Positions 7,379 through 12,680 of a stretch of DNA of 12,680 nt are shown here, piece after piece (the stretch's first letter is position 1; each line of letters begins with the position of its first letter). The notes beneath the pieces are model-generated. The model saw nothing but the letters and a program-made list of their open reading frames with translations, did no database searches and was not told where the DNA came from. Source of the stretch: Bradyrhizobium sp. (GTDB lineage Bacteria; Pseudomonadota; Alphaproteobacteria; Rhizobiales; Xanthobacteraceae). The translations under genes were made by a program, and so were the position numbers. The stretch is from the NCBI GenBank assembly GCA_028290165.1, contig JAQGKJ010000491.1, positions 1 to 12,680 on the forward strand. The letters are read 5' to 3'.

Positions 7379-7548
7379 TTCAATACCGATCGATTTATCC
7401 CGTCATCGTACCGGATCGCGCGCACCAACGATGTTGTAAATTTGCCACAAGCCGCGCCCGATGTGTCCGATGGTTAGTGGCCGCGAAATCGAGACGCGTT
7501 CAATGCAATGGACATGAAAGTAAGCCGCGCCCACACTCGATTTTTGCA

Positions 7549-8880
7549 ATGGCATTCATTTGCGAACATCAAGCCGTGAAACTCCTGCGCGAATCACCTT
7601 CTGTTCCCGACAATCCGGGCGCGCGGAACGCCATGATCGCGGTCATTATATTCTTCGCAGCCCACTTCGCGCTTCTGGTCGGCGTGACGACACCCGATCA
7701 TTTCTATTTCGACGAAGTGCATTACGTGCCGGCCGCGCGGCAAATGCTCGAACCGGCGATGCCTTCGCCGATGCTCAATCCGATGCATCCACCGTTGGCG
7801 AAGCAACTGATCGCGTTGTCGATCCGCGCTTTCGGAGATGTGCCCCTGGGCTGGCGCTACCCGGGCGTACTGTTCGGCTCGCTGGCGATCGTCGCGATGT
7901 ATCTCTGCGGCCTCGCGCTATTCGCACGCCAGGGTCCCGCGGTTGCCACCGCGTTGCTCGCATTTTTCAATCAGATGGTGTTCGTGCAGGCGCGGATCGC
8001 GATGCTGGATATTTTCGCGCTCGCGTTCGGCCTGTTCGCGATCGCCGCGTTCATGCACGGTTTTCGCAAATCCCGGCCGCATCTTTGCTTCGCGCTCGCC
8101 GGGCTTGGCTTCGGTCTCGCGACCGCCTGCAAATGGAGCGGGCTGTTCGGGCTCGCGACATGCATCATCATCGTTGCCGTGATCCGGCTGATGCAAGGCT
8201 GGCGCACGCAATTTGCCGATGGCAACGCCGGTGATTGGTACCGGCCCGATCTCTGGCCCGACTTCAGGTACACTCATTTCGCCGCGTGCTTTGTTTTGAT
8301 TCCGGCGATCGTCTATTTCGCAACCTTCATTCCGCTGTATGGATTGTCGCTCCCTGACATTCTGGAGGCGCAGCGCCGGATTTTTGGCGATAAAACCACG
8401 ACCGCGATCGCGGGCCACACCTATATGAGCGCCTGGCCATCCTGGCCGTTTCTGGTGCGGCCGGTCTGGTATGTCTTCGACAAGATCGGCGACGACCGGA
8501 TCGCAGCCGTGGTGTTCCTCGGCAATCCCCTGGTGCTGTGGACGGCGCTGCCGGCGCTTATGGTTTGCCTGCGCGACTGGATCGTGACGCGGCGGGTCGA
8601 AGCATTCCTGATCCTGTCGTTTTATTTCGGGCCCTATCTGGCCTGGGCGATGCTGCCGCGTACGCTGGGATTTCTGTATTATTATTTGCCGCCCGCCACT
8701 GTCGCTAGTCTCGCGCTGGTGTACGTGCTCCGCCGCGGCAATAACCCGCGCTGGCTGTTATGGGCCTTCGTCGCGATCGCGCTCGCGGGTTTTGCGGCGA
8801 TGCTGCCGATTTCGGCAGCCTTCGTGGGAACGTCGATGGAGACGTTCAACCGGCTGATGCTGTTCCAGAACTGGATTTGA
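7549..8880 (+). CDS. Membrane glycosyltransferase, GT39 / PMT family
   Basis: This is a polytopic inner-membrane protein (443 residues from the chosen start) of the dolichyl-phosphate-mannose protein mannosyltransferase type. Such enzymes transfer sugar from a polyprenyl-phosphate carrier to an acceptor on the outer face of the membrane. The first periplasmic loop carries the family hallmark acidic pair in FYFDEVHYVPAAR (Asp55-Glu56), followed by HPPLAKQ (80-86), as in PMT enzymes. About ten hydrophobic segments follow, and the C-terminal part has the PWYVFDK-like PVWYVFDKIG and FYYYLPP features. No candidate start has a clear Shine-Dalgarno site. ATG 7549 is the first ATG, with GTG 7477, GTG 7576 and ATG 7633 as alternatives. 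The gene stands alone, divergent from the FecR pair, without neighbouring sugar genes, so its acceptor is unknown. Confidence 0.85.
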   Translation: MAFICEHQAVKLLRESPSVPDNPGARNAMIAVIIFFAAHFALLVGVTTPDHFYFDEVHYVPAARQMLEPAMPSPMLNPMHPPLAKQLIALSIRAFGDVPLGWRYPGVLFGSLAIVAMYLCGLALFARQGPAVATALLAFFNQMVFVQARIAMLDIFALAFGLFAIAAFMHGFRKSRPHLCFALAGLGFGLATACKWSGLFGLATCIIIVAVIRLMQGWRTQFADGNAGDWYRPDLWPDFRYTHFAACFVLIPAIVYFATFIPLYGLSLPDILEAQRRIFGDKTTTAIAGHTYMSAWPSWPFLVRPVWYVFDKIGDDRIAAVVFLGNPLVLWTALPALMVCLRDWIVTRRVEAFLILSFYFGPYLAWAMLPRTLGFLYYYLPPATVASLALVYVLRRGNNPRWLLWAFVAIALAGFAAMLPISAAFVGTSMETFNRLMLFQNWI

Positions 8881-8918
8881 AGGAGATTGCAGGCCGCGGC
8901 GGCGCGAATGGCGTCAGG

Positions 8919-9305
8919 CTATGTCGCGTATTGCGCGATGCCGTTGCCGAACGTCCAGTTCTCCTTCTTGACCTCGACAAGACTGATGAGAATGTCTTCG
9001 CGGCGAAGGCCGGGATCGCGCGTGAGATTGTCGGCGATGGCGGCATAGAACGCCTTCTTCTGGTCGACGGTCCTTGTATCGTTGCAGGTGATCTGAATGA
9101 AGGTTAGATCATCACTGTATTTGATGCCGAGATACTGCTCCGGGCGCACCATTTCGGTACCCGGTCCGCTTTCGCTCAGGACCTGAAAGTCGTCGTCGAC
9201 GGGAACGTTGAAGGTGTCGAGCATCGCCCGGTAAACGCCCCGGGAAATGGCGGTGCGAAAAGCGGCGGGCTTGCCTGCGGGATGATTGATACGGACGAGG
9301 GGCAT
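8919..9305 (-). CDS. Tautomerase family protein
   Basis: This 128-residue protein belongs to the tautomerase superfamily, in the longer fused-subunit class resembling malonate semialdehyde decarboxylase-type proteins. Pro2 follows the initiator Met and would become the N-terminal catalytic proline after Met removal. Two beta-alpha-beta halves can be seen: residues 1-60, and 66-128 with FIQITCNDTRTVDQKKAFY. Arg78 is a candidate active-site Arg. The end LVEVKKENWTFGNGIAQ matches the family closing segment. The start has GGAG about 10 bp upstream. Such proteins catalyse keto-enol tautomerisation, decarboxylation or dehalogenation, and the substrate cannot be assigned. The gene converges with the glycosyltransferase (38 bp between stops). 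The 197 bp on its upstream side hold no supported gene. Confidence 0.88.
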   Translation of the reverse strand: MPLVRINHPAGKPAAFRTAISRGVYRAMLDTFNVPVDDDFQVLSESGPGTEMVRPEQYLGIKYSDDLTFIQITCNDTRTVDQKKAFYAAIADNLTRDPGLRREDILISLVEVKKENWTFGNGIAQYAT

Positions 9306-9502
9306 CGTGCTATCTCCGGTGAAACCGGGCCACTGTCTTCCTCATGGCAACCAGCCACGATCGGCCCGGGCTGGATATCTAGTTCTTCCGGCTCGGTACG
9401 AAACGGCGTCGGTCCAGGCAGCGGTAGCGGTTGCAAATTCGGTCAGGGCAGATTGTCGCGCTTGCGCGAATTCACCTGCTTGAGGCGGGCCTGGCGTCGG
9501 CG

Positions 9503-9850
9503 TCAGAAATTAAACGCCCAGGGTATCCGGCTCCAATGGATCCGGTTCCGGTAAAGGTGGGGCCAGTAGATCGGGAACGGCTGCCAATAGGCGGTGTGAT
9601 AATAGCCGTATCGCCGATAGCGATGGACGTAGCGCCGATGCTGGCTTGGAGCGGGCTCCGCTGCGGCCGGTGGTGACGCCGGCTCGGCCGTTTTCGGCGC
9701 CAGCGATGGGCGCGGCACGCTCGGAGGCGGCGCCTGGGTCGCTGCGGGCGCGGGGGCCGCCGGCGTGGCCGCGTCTTCGGCGTAGCCGGGGAGGGTGGAG
9801 CCGATCACAAGGAGGGCTGCGACGGCGAGGCCGGTGAAATGGGGTTTCAT
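9503..9850 (-). CDS. Small secreted Pro/Ala-rich protein with Tyr/Arg/His-rich tail
   Basis: This 115-residue protein has an unassigned function. The ATG at 9850 is preferred to the in-frame ATG at 9859 because AGAGG lies 9 bp upstream of the former but directly touches the latter. A signal peptide (hydrophobic about 6-20, cleavage likely after GYA at 24) is followed by a low-complexity region of Ala, Pro, Thr and Glu (25-68). The tail of about 45 residues is dense in Arg, Tyr, His and Trp (for example HRRYVHRYRRYGYYH and WPHLYRNRIHW) and ends in Phe. I recall comparable short secreted proteins as common in Bradyrhizobium-type genomes but know no function. The layout suggests a periplasmic or surface-associated protein with a cationic aromatic end that might bind envelope polymers; this is inference. 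Confidence 0.7.
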   Translation of the reverse strand: MKPHFTGLAVAALLVIGSTLPGYAEDAATPAAPAPAATQAPPPSVPRPSLAPKTAEPASPPAAAEPAPSQHRRYVHRYRRYGYYHTAYWQPFPIYWPHLYRNRIHWSRIPWAFNF

Positions 9851-9872
9851 GTGAGTCATCCTCTATTTGAAA

Positions 9873-10023
9873 CGTCGTCATTCTCCGAGTGCAATGAAAC
9901 ATCGTGGATGCGCATTCGGTCGGCAATTGCCGGCCTTGAGGCGCAGGCCACGGAATCCATACTCCCGATGGGGTTATGGATTCCGGTCTCGCTCGTTTCA
10001 CTTGCGCGCCCCGAATGACGACG
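9873..10023 (-). repeat. Palindromic intergenic repeat, copy 3
   Basis: Perfect 11-bp terminal inverted repeats CGTCGTCATTC (9873-9883) and GAATGACGACG (10013-10023) bound a 151-bp element. Read on the minus strand it begins CGTCATTCGGGGCGCGC, like copies 1 and 2. Inside is a second perfect 11-bp inverted repeat, CGGAATCCATA (9951-9961) with TATGGATTCCG (9975-9985). The element lies 36 bp after the ompA-type stop and 22 bp before the start of the small secreted gene, both on the minus strand. It is thus again between co-oriented genes. Confidence 0.78.
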
Positions 10024-10059
10024 CGCCAGGGCGGGCGGGCGGGTCAAGCCTTGCAACCA

Positions 10060-10698
10060 TCACTTCGACGCGGTCTTGGTGTCCATGTTGACGACCTGAA
10101 CGCGGCGGTTGACCGGGTCCATCGGCGCGCTCGGATCCTTCGGCTTGGTCTTGCCATAGCCGACGGCGACGAGATCGGTGCCGGCGATGCCGAACTTGTC
10201 GGTCAGGTACCGCTTGATCGTCTCGGCGCGGCGCTCGGAGAGGTCCTGGTTGTAGGCTTCGCCGCCGATCGCATCGGTGTGACCGGCCACCACGAATGTC
10301 GAACCCTTGAGGTTGGCATTCGAGAGCGCCTGGCCGAGCGCCTGCACCGAAGGCATCGAGGTCGCGGTGATCTTGTCCGAATTATAATCGAACTGGATAT
10401 CGAGATCGATATTCGGCTTGTTCGATGCGAGCTCGGCGATTTCCTCGCGCTCGCCGAGCGAGAGCGAGCGGGTCTTCCGGTTGCGCAGCGTCTGGATGAA
10501 ACTGATTTCCTTGGCCTTGACCGCGGGATCGACCTGCGGCCCGGCCGACAGGCCGCGCGTCAGTGGCTTCGGCTGCAGGGCATGGATGATTTGATCCGCC
10601 GAGACGGTATCGCCGGCAAGTGCAAAGCCCGCCGTCATCGACAGCGCAGCACTAATGGTAATCACCTTAAGTACGGAGAGTCTCTGAAAGCTGGTCAT
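10060..10698 (-). CDS. Exported OmpA-family peptidoglycan-binding protein
   Basis: This 212-residue protein anchors non-covalently to peptidoglycan from the periplasmic side. The ATG at 10698 is preferred over 10719 because GAGG lies about 8 bp upstream and a signal peptide follows at once (hydrophobic about 9-28, cleavage near ALA/GD). Residues 30-90 are a linker with a Lys/Arg-rich patch and no lipobox Cys. The OmpA-like domain covers about 98-206, with IQFDYNSDKI, the motif GHTDAIGG (Asp142), and NQDLSERRAETIKRYL (Arg157). The 15-residue spacing of Asp and Arg equals that of the diaminopimelate-binding pair in known OmpA domains. VNRRVQV closes the domain. There is no beta-barrel, unlike true OmpA. 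It is divergent from the caspase gene and has its own CRP-type site 73 bp upstream. Confidence 0.9.
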   Translation of the reverse strand: MTSFQRLSVLKVITISAALSMTAGFALAGDTVSADQIIHALQPKPLTRGLSAGPQVDPAVKAKEISFIQTLRNRKTRSLSLGEREEIAELASNKPNIDLDIQFDYNSDKITATSMPSVQALGQALSNANLKGSTFVVAGHTDAIGGEAYNQDLSERRAETIKRYLTDKFGIAGTDLVAVGYGKTKPKDPSAPMDPVNRRVQVVNMDTKTASK

Positions 10699-10771
10699 TG
10701 TCCTGTCCTCGCGGTTCACGCCTGAAAAGCGTTTCGATGGTCAGACGATAGGGCAGCGTTTCGGCATTGAA

Positions 10772-10787
10772 TGTGATTTGGGTCACA
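10772..10787 (-). promoter_or_regulatory. CRP-type operator upstream of the ompA-type gene
   Basis: The 16 bp TGTGA-N6-TCACA match the classic CRP half-sites at all ten conserved positions. In the sense of the ompA-type gene it reads TGTGACCCAAATCACA. It ends 73 bp before that start codon, a distance that fits activation from upstream of a promoter. It does not fit the FNR/FixK consensus TTGAT-N4-ATCAA. The regulator is inferred; no CRP gene lies in the window. Confidence 0.6.
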
Positions 10788-11025
10788 CGGTTGTGTTGGG
10801 CGCAGCTGGGCCTGACAACAGCCGTCCTTGCGATAGGTCGAAACGCCGAAGCAGTCCAGCTTCTCCATCACCGGACTCGGCATTGCTCCTTGAGACTCGG
10901 CTCCCCTCCGCGATATCAAGATTACTCCTCTCTGCGGCGTAACGCCGTTGGGCGTCGCCCGATTCTTGGCTGATCGCAGCGCCCCTTTGGCCCAGTTCGA
11001 TCACGGAGCCGTGCTCCCCGCCCAA

Positions 11026-11041
11026 AGTGACCTAAATCACA
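11026..11041 (+). promoter_or_regulatory. CRP-type operator upstream of the caspase gene
   Basis: AGTGACCTAAATCACA matches nine of ten conserved half-site positions of TGTGA-N6-TCACA. It agrees at 14 of 16 positions with the other site when both are read in the sense of their own gene, including most of the non-palindromic centre. It ends 90 bp before the caspase start codon. The shared centre suggests one and the same regulator. Confidence 0.58.
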
Positions 11042-11131
11042 GTCCATTCATGAACATTTGATCATGTTGGCCCCCGACCGGTCGGCCTCCGGGCCAGACC
11101 TATCGACGACCAGATCAGGGGAGAATGGATC

Positions 11132-12532
11132 ATGCGCTTCTTGATCGCAGCAATATCAGTCGCGGGACTTCTTTTCAGCGCCAATGTCGCCAAGGCCGAC
11201 AAGCGCGTCGCCTTCGTGGTCGGCAACAGCGCCTACAAGAACGTGGCGGGGCTTCCCAACCCGGCCGTGGACGAGAAATCGATGGCGAAGCTTTTGCGCA
11301 ATGTCGGTTTCGACGTGGTGGAAGGCGCCAACCTCACCCGCGACAAAATGACGGAAAAGCTGCTCGAGTTCGGCAAGAAGGCCGAAGGCGCCGATGTCGC
11401 GCTGTTCTTCTATGCCGGCCACGGCATCGCCATCAACGGCTCCAACTATCTGCTGCCGGTCGACGCCGATCTCAAATCCGAAATGGACGTCAAGCTGGGG
11501 GCTGCCATCAACGTCGACGTCACGCTGGAGCAGACCATGGCGGACGCCAAGGTCAAGCTGGTGTTCCTTGACGCCTGCCGCGACAATCCGTTCGCCGCAA
11601 GAATCCGTTCCGCCAAGGCCACCCGCAGCGTCAACGTGCAGTCCGGCCTGGCCGAGATGAAGTCCGGCGAAGGCACGCTGATCGCCTTCGCCACCGGTCC
11701 CGGCCAGACCGCGCTCGACGGCGAGGTCGGCACCAACAGCCCCTTCACCCGCGCGCTGCTCGCCAATATCGCGACCCCTGGCGTCGAGATCCAGCAGGCG
11801 ATGACCAGGGTCCGCGCCCAAGTCAATGATGAGACCAACAAGAGCCAGCTGCCGTGGGGCCACACCAACCTGATCGGCGAGGTCTACCTCAATCCGGTCG
11901 CGGGTGCCGCTGGCCGACAGGCCGAGGCGCCGAATACGCCGGCCGTCGCCACCGGCCCGGTCTCGGAAGTCGAGCTCGAATTCTGGCGTTCGATCAAGGA
12001 CTCCAACAAGCCGGAAGAACTCAACGCCTATCTGACCAACTATCCGAATGGCATGTTCAAGTCGCTGGCGCTGGCCCGCATCGCCTCGCTGCAGGACGGT
12101 CCCTCGACCGCGACCCGCAACCTGACCGCCGGCATCGATCCCGCAACCTTCACCGAGGAAGCCGACCAGACCGCGGAAGACCAGCTTAGCCTCGACAAGG
12201 GTCAGCGCCGCGACGTGCAGCGCCGGCTCACCGGCCTCGGCTTCGACACCAGCGTCAACGGCAAGTTCGACGACCAGACCCGCGGCGTGATCACGCGCTG
12301 GCAGGCCGCGCGCGGTTATCCCAAGACCGGCTTCCTTAACAAGCTGCAGCTCAAGGCGCTGCAATCGGAGATCGTCGCGACCCGCCTGGCTTCCGCCGAT
12401 GGTTCCTCCGACGACGAGCCGCACCATTCGCACCACTCCGGCGGCGGAGGCGGCGGCCGTCACTATCGCGGCGGCGGAGGCGGACCTGGTGGGTTTTTCG
12501 GCGGCATGATGGGTGGACTGTTTCACAGGTAG
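11132..12532 (+). CDS. Periplasmic caspase-family protein with peptidoglycan-binding domain
   Basis: This 466-residue exported protein has a C14 caspase-like domain, a cysteine peptidase fold. AGGGGAG lies 8 bp before the ATG. The signal peptide spans about 1-22 (cleavage near AKA/DK). The caspase domain (24-255) starts KRVAFVVGNSAYKN and has both catalytic dyad residues, His97 in FYAGHG and Cys149 in LDACRDNPF. GPGQTALDG and SPFTRALL follow, as in prokaryotic members. A helical segment (about 280-320, EFWRSIKDSNKPEELNAYL) leads to a PG_binding_1-type domain at about 352-410 (QRRDVQRRLTGLGF...VNGKFDDQTRGVITRWQ). The tail (429-466) is His- then Gly-rich and ends FFGGMMGGLFHR. Metacaspase-type members cleave after Arg or Lys, and the substrate here is unknown. 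The location and the wall-binding domain place it in the envelope, like its divergent OmpA-type neighbour. Confidence 0.92.
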   Translation: MRFLIAAISVAGLLFSANVAKADKRVAFVVGNSAYKNVAGLPNPAVDEKSMAKLLRNVGFDVVEGANLTRDKMTEKLLEFGKKAEGADVALFFYAGHGIAINGSNYLLPVDADLKSEMDVKLGAAINVDVTLEQTMADAKVKLVFLDACRDNPFAARIRSAKATRSVNVQSGLAEMKSGEGTLIAFATGPGQTALDGEVGTNSPFTRALLANIATPGVEIQQAMTRVRAQVNDETNKSQLPWGHTNLIGEVYLNPVAGAAGRQAEAPNTPAVATGPVSEVELEFWRSIKDSNKPEELNAYLTNYPNGMFKSLALARIASLQDGPSTATRNLTAGIDPATFTEEADQTAEDQLSLDKGQRRDVQRRLTGLGFDTSVNGKFDDQTRGVITRWQAARGYPKTGFLNKLQLKALQSEIVATRLASADGSSDDEPHHSHHSGGGGGGRHYRGGGGGPGGFFGGMMGGLFHR

Positions 12533-12569
12533 GTTGCAAGCCCCAAGCGGTGAAATGGAACATCTCGAA

Positions 12570-12601
12570 CAAAAGACGGCTTCCGGCCCGCCTTTTGTTT
12601 T
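12570..12601 (+). terminator. Rho-independent terminator after the caspase gene
   Basis: CAAAAGACGG (12570-12579) pairs with CCGCCTTTTG (12588-12597) with one A-C mismatch around a loop of about 8 bases, followed by TTTT. It starts 37 bp after the caspase stop. The A-rich left arm and T-rich right arm could make it work in both directions. The last 79 bp of the window hold nothing that I can support. Confidence 0.65.
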
Positions 12602-12680
12602 GGCTCGTGGTGTTAGGCGCGACGATACCCGGCCGCAACGCCGTCGCGCCAGCGCCGAGGTGCGGACAACAAATCGGCCA

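Larger units (their letters stand above)
10699..11131. other. 433-bp divergent regulatory spacer
   Basis: This region separates two divergent envelope genes and should hold both promoters. Near each end lies one CRP-type palindrome. The middle (about 10790-11020) has short open frames on both strands without ribosome sites, signal peptides or recognisable motifs, so I leave them uncalled. A small GGAGC-CGT-GCTCC hairpin (11005-11017) and a perfect 12-bp palindrome CCGACCGGTCGG (11074-11085) lie toward the caspase side. I cannot place -35/-10 boxes with confidence. A small RNA in the unexplained middle cannot be excluded. Confidence 0.6.

Noticed and set aside
7379..7548. Possible repeat fragment (CCCGTCATCGTACCGG) and promoter elements in the FecR/glycosyltransferase spacer
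   Set aside because: Only a few bases match the repeat and no partner arm is present. No convincing -35/-10 pair could be placed.
9306..9502. Open frames in the spacer between the tautomerase and the small secreted protein
   Set aside because: No ribosome site, no signature and heavy overlap with neighbouring genes. Only a small TCGCGC-TT-GCGCGA hairpin (9456-9469) without a T-run is visible.
10772..10787. Reading of the palindrome as an FNR/FixK box
   Set aside because: FNR/FixK boxes follow TTGAT-N4-ATCAA. The half-sites here are TGTGA and TCACA with a 6-bp centre, which is the CRP class.
11156..12526. 456-codon open frame on the minus strand opposite the caspase gene
   Set aside because: The plus strand encodes an intact caspase plus wall-binding protein with signal peptide and ribosome site. 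The antisense frame is a codon-bias shadow.
12351..12680. Open frame on the minus strand running from the right edge through the terminator into the caspase gene
   Set aside because: It crosses the likely terminator, ends inside the caspase gene and shows no family features.

Overview
The window reads as a chromosomal stretch of a GC-rich alphaproteobacterium, most likely Bradyrhizobium or a close relative. This is an inference from three things: the codon and base composition, the protein types (a transglutaminase-like protease starting MQIRAGYD, a Tat-exported alpha/beta hydrolase, a periplasmic caspase with a peptidoglycan-binding domain), and the intergenic palindromes that begin CGTCATTC and contain GGGGCGCGC-like cores. 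I see no tRNA, rRNA, CRISPR array, insertion sequence or phage gene.

Left part (1-5588), all on the plus strand. The 3' end of an unidentified gene (1-159) is followed by a transglutaminase-like protein (311-1147) and a hairpin. Next comes a tight run of an exported FKBP prolyl isomerase (1278-1742), a D-2-hydroxyacid dehydrogenase (1787-2800) and a cupin (2797-3318, ATGA overlap). A Tat-type secreted alpha/beta hydrolase (3430-4455) is bracketed by two copies of a palindromic repeat. Two small VOC-superfamily proteins (4644-5075, 5100-5588) close this part.

Middle part (5592-9305). A minus-strand pair encodes an exported FecR-domain protein (6656-7378) and, 2 bp downstream, an outer-membrane beta-barrel protein with a polyproline linker (5592-6653). 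Divergent from it is a GT39/PMT-type membrane glycosyltransferase (7549-8880), which converges on a tautomerase (8919-9305, minus).

Right part (9503-12680) concerns the cell envelope. It holds a small secreted Pro/Ala-rich protein with a Tyr/Arg/His-rich tail (9503-9850, minus), a third palindromic repeat (9873-10023) and an exported OmpA-type peptidoglycan-binding protein (10060-10698, minus). A 433-bp divergent spacer follows, then a periplasmic caspase-family protein with a peptidoglycan-binding domain (11132-12532, plus) and a terminator. The spacer carries two CRP-type palindromes, one ahead of each divergent gene. The two are near-identical and lie in the same orientation relative to their genes, which suggests that the two envelope genes share a regulator.

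The points most worth a second look are the paired CRP-type sites, the periplasmic caspase with its Gly/His-rich tail, the FecR/polyproline-barrel pair, the repeat-bracketed hydrolase, and a transglutaminase-like protein whose usual catalytic His position appears to be Ser.
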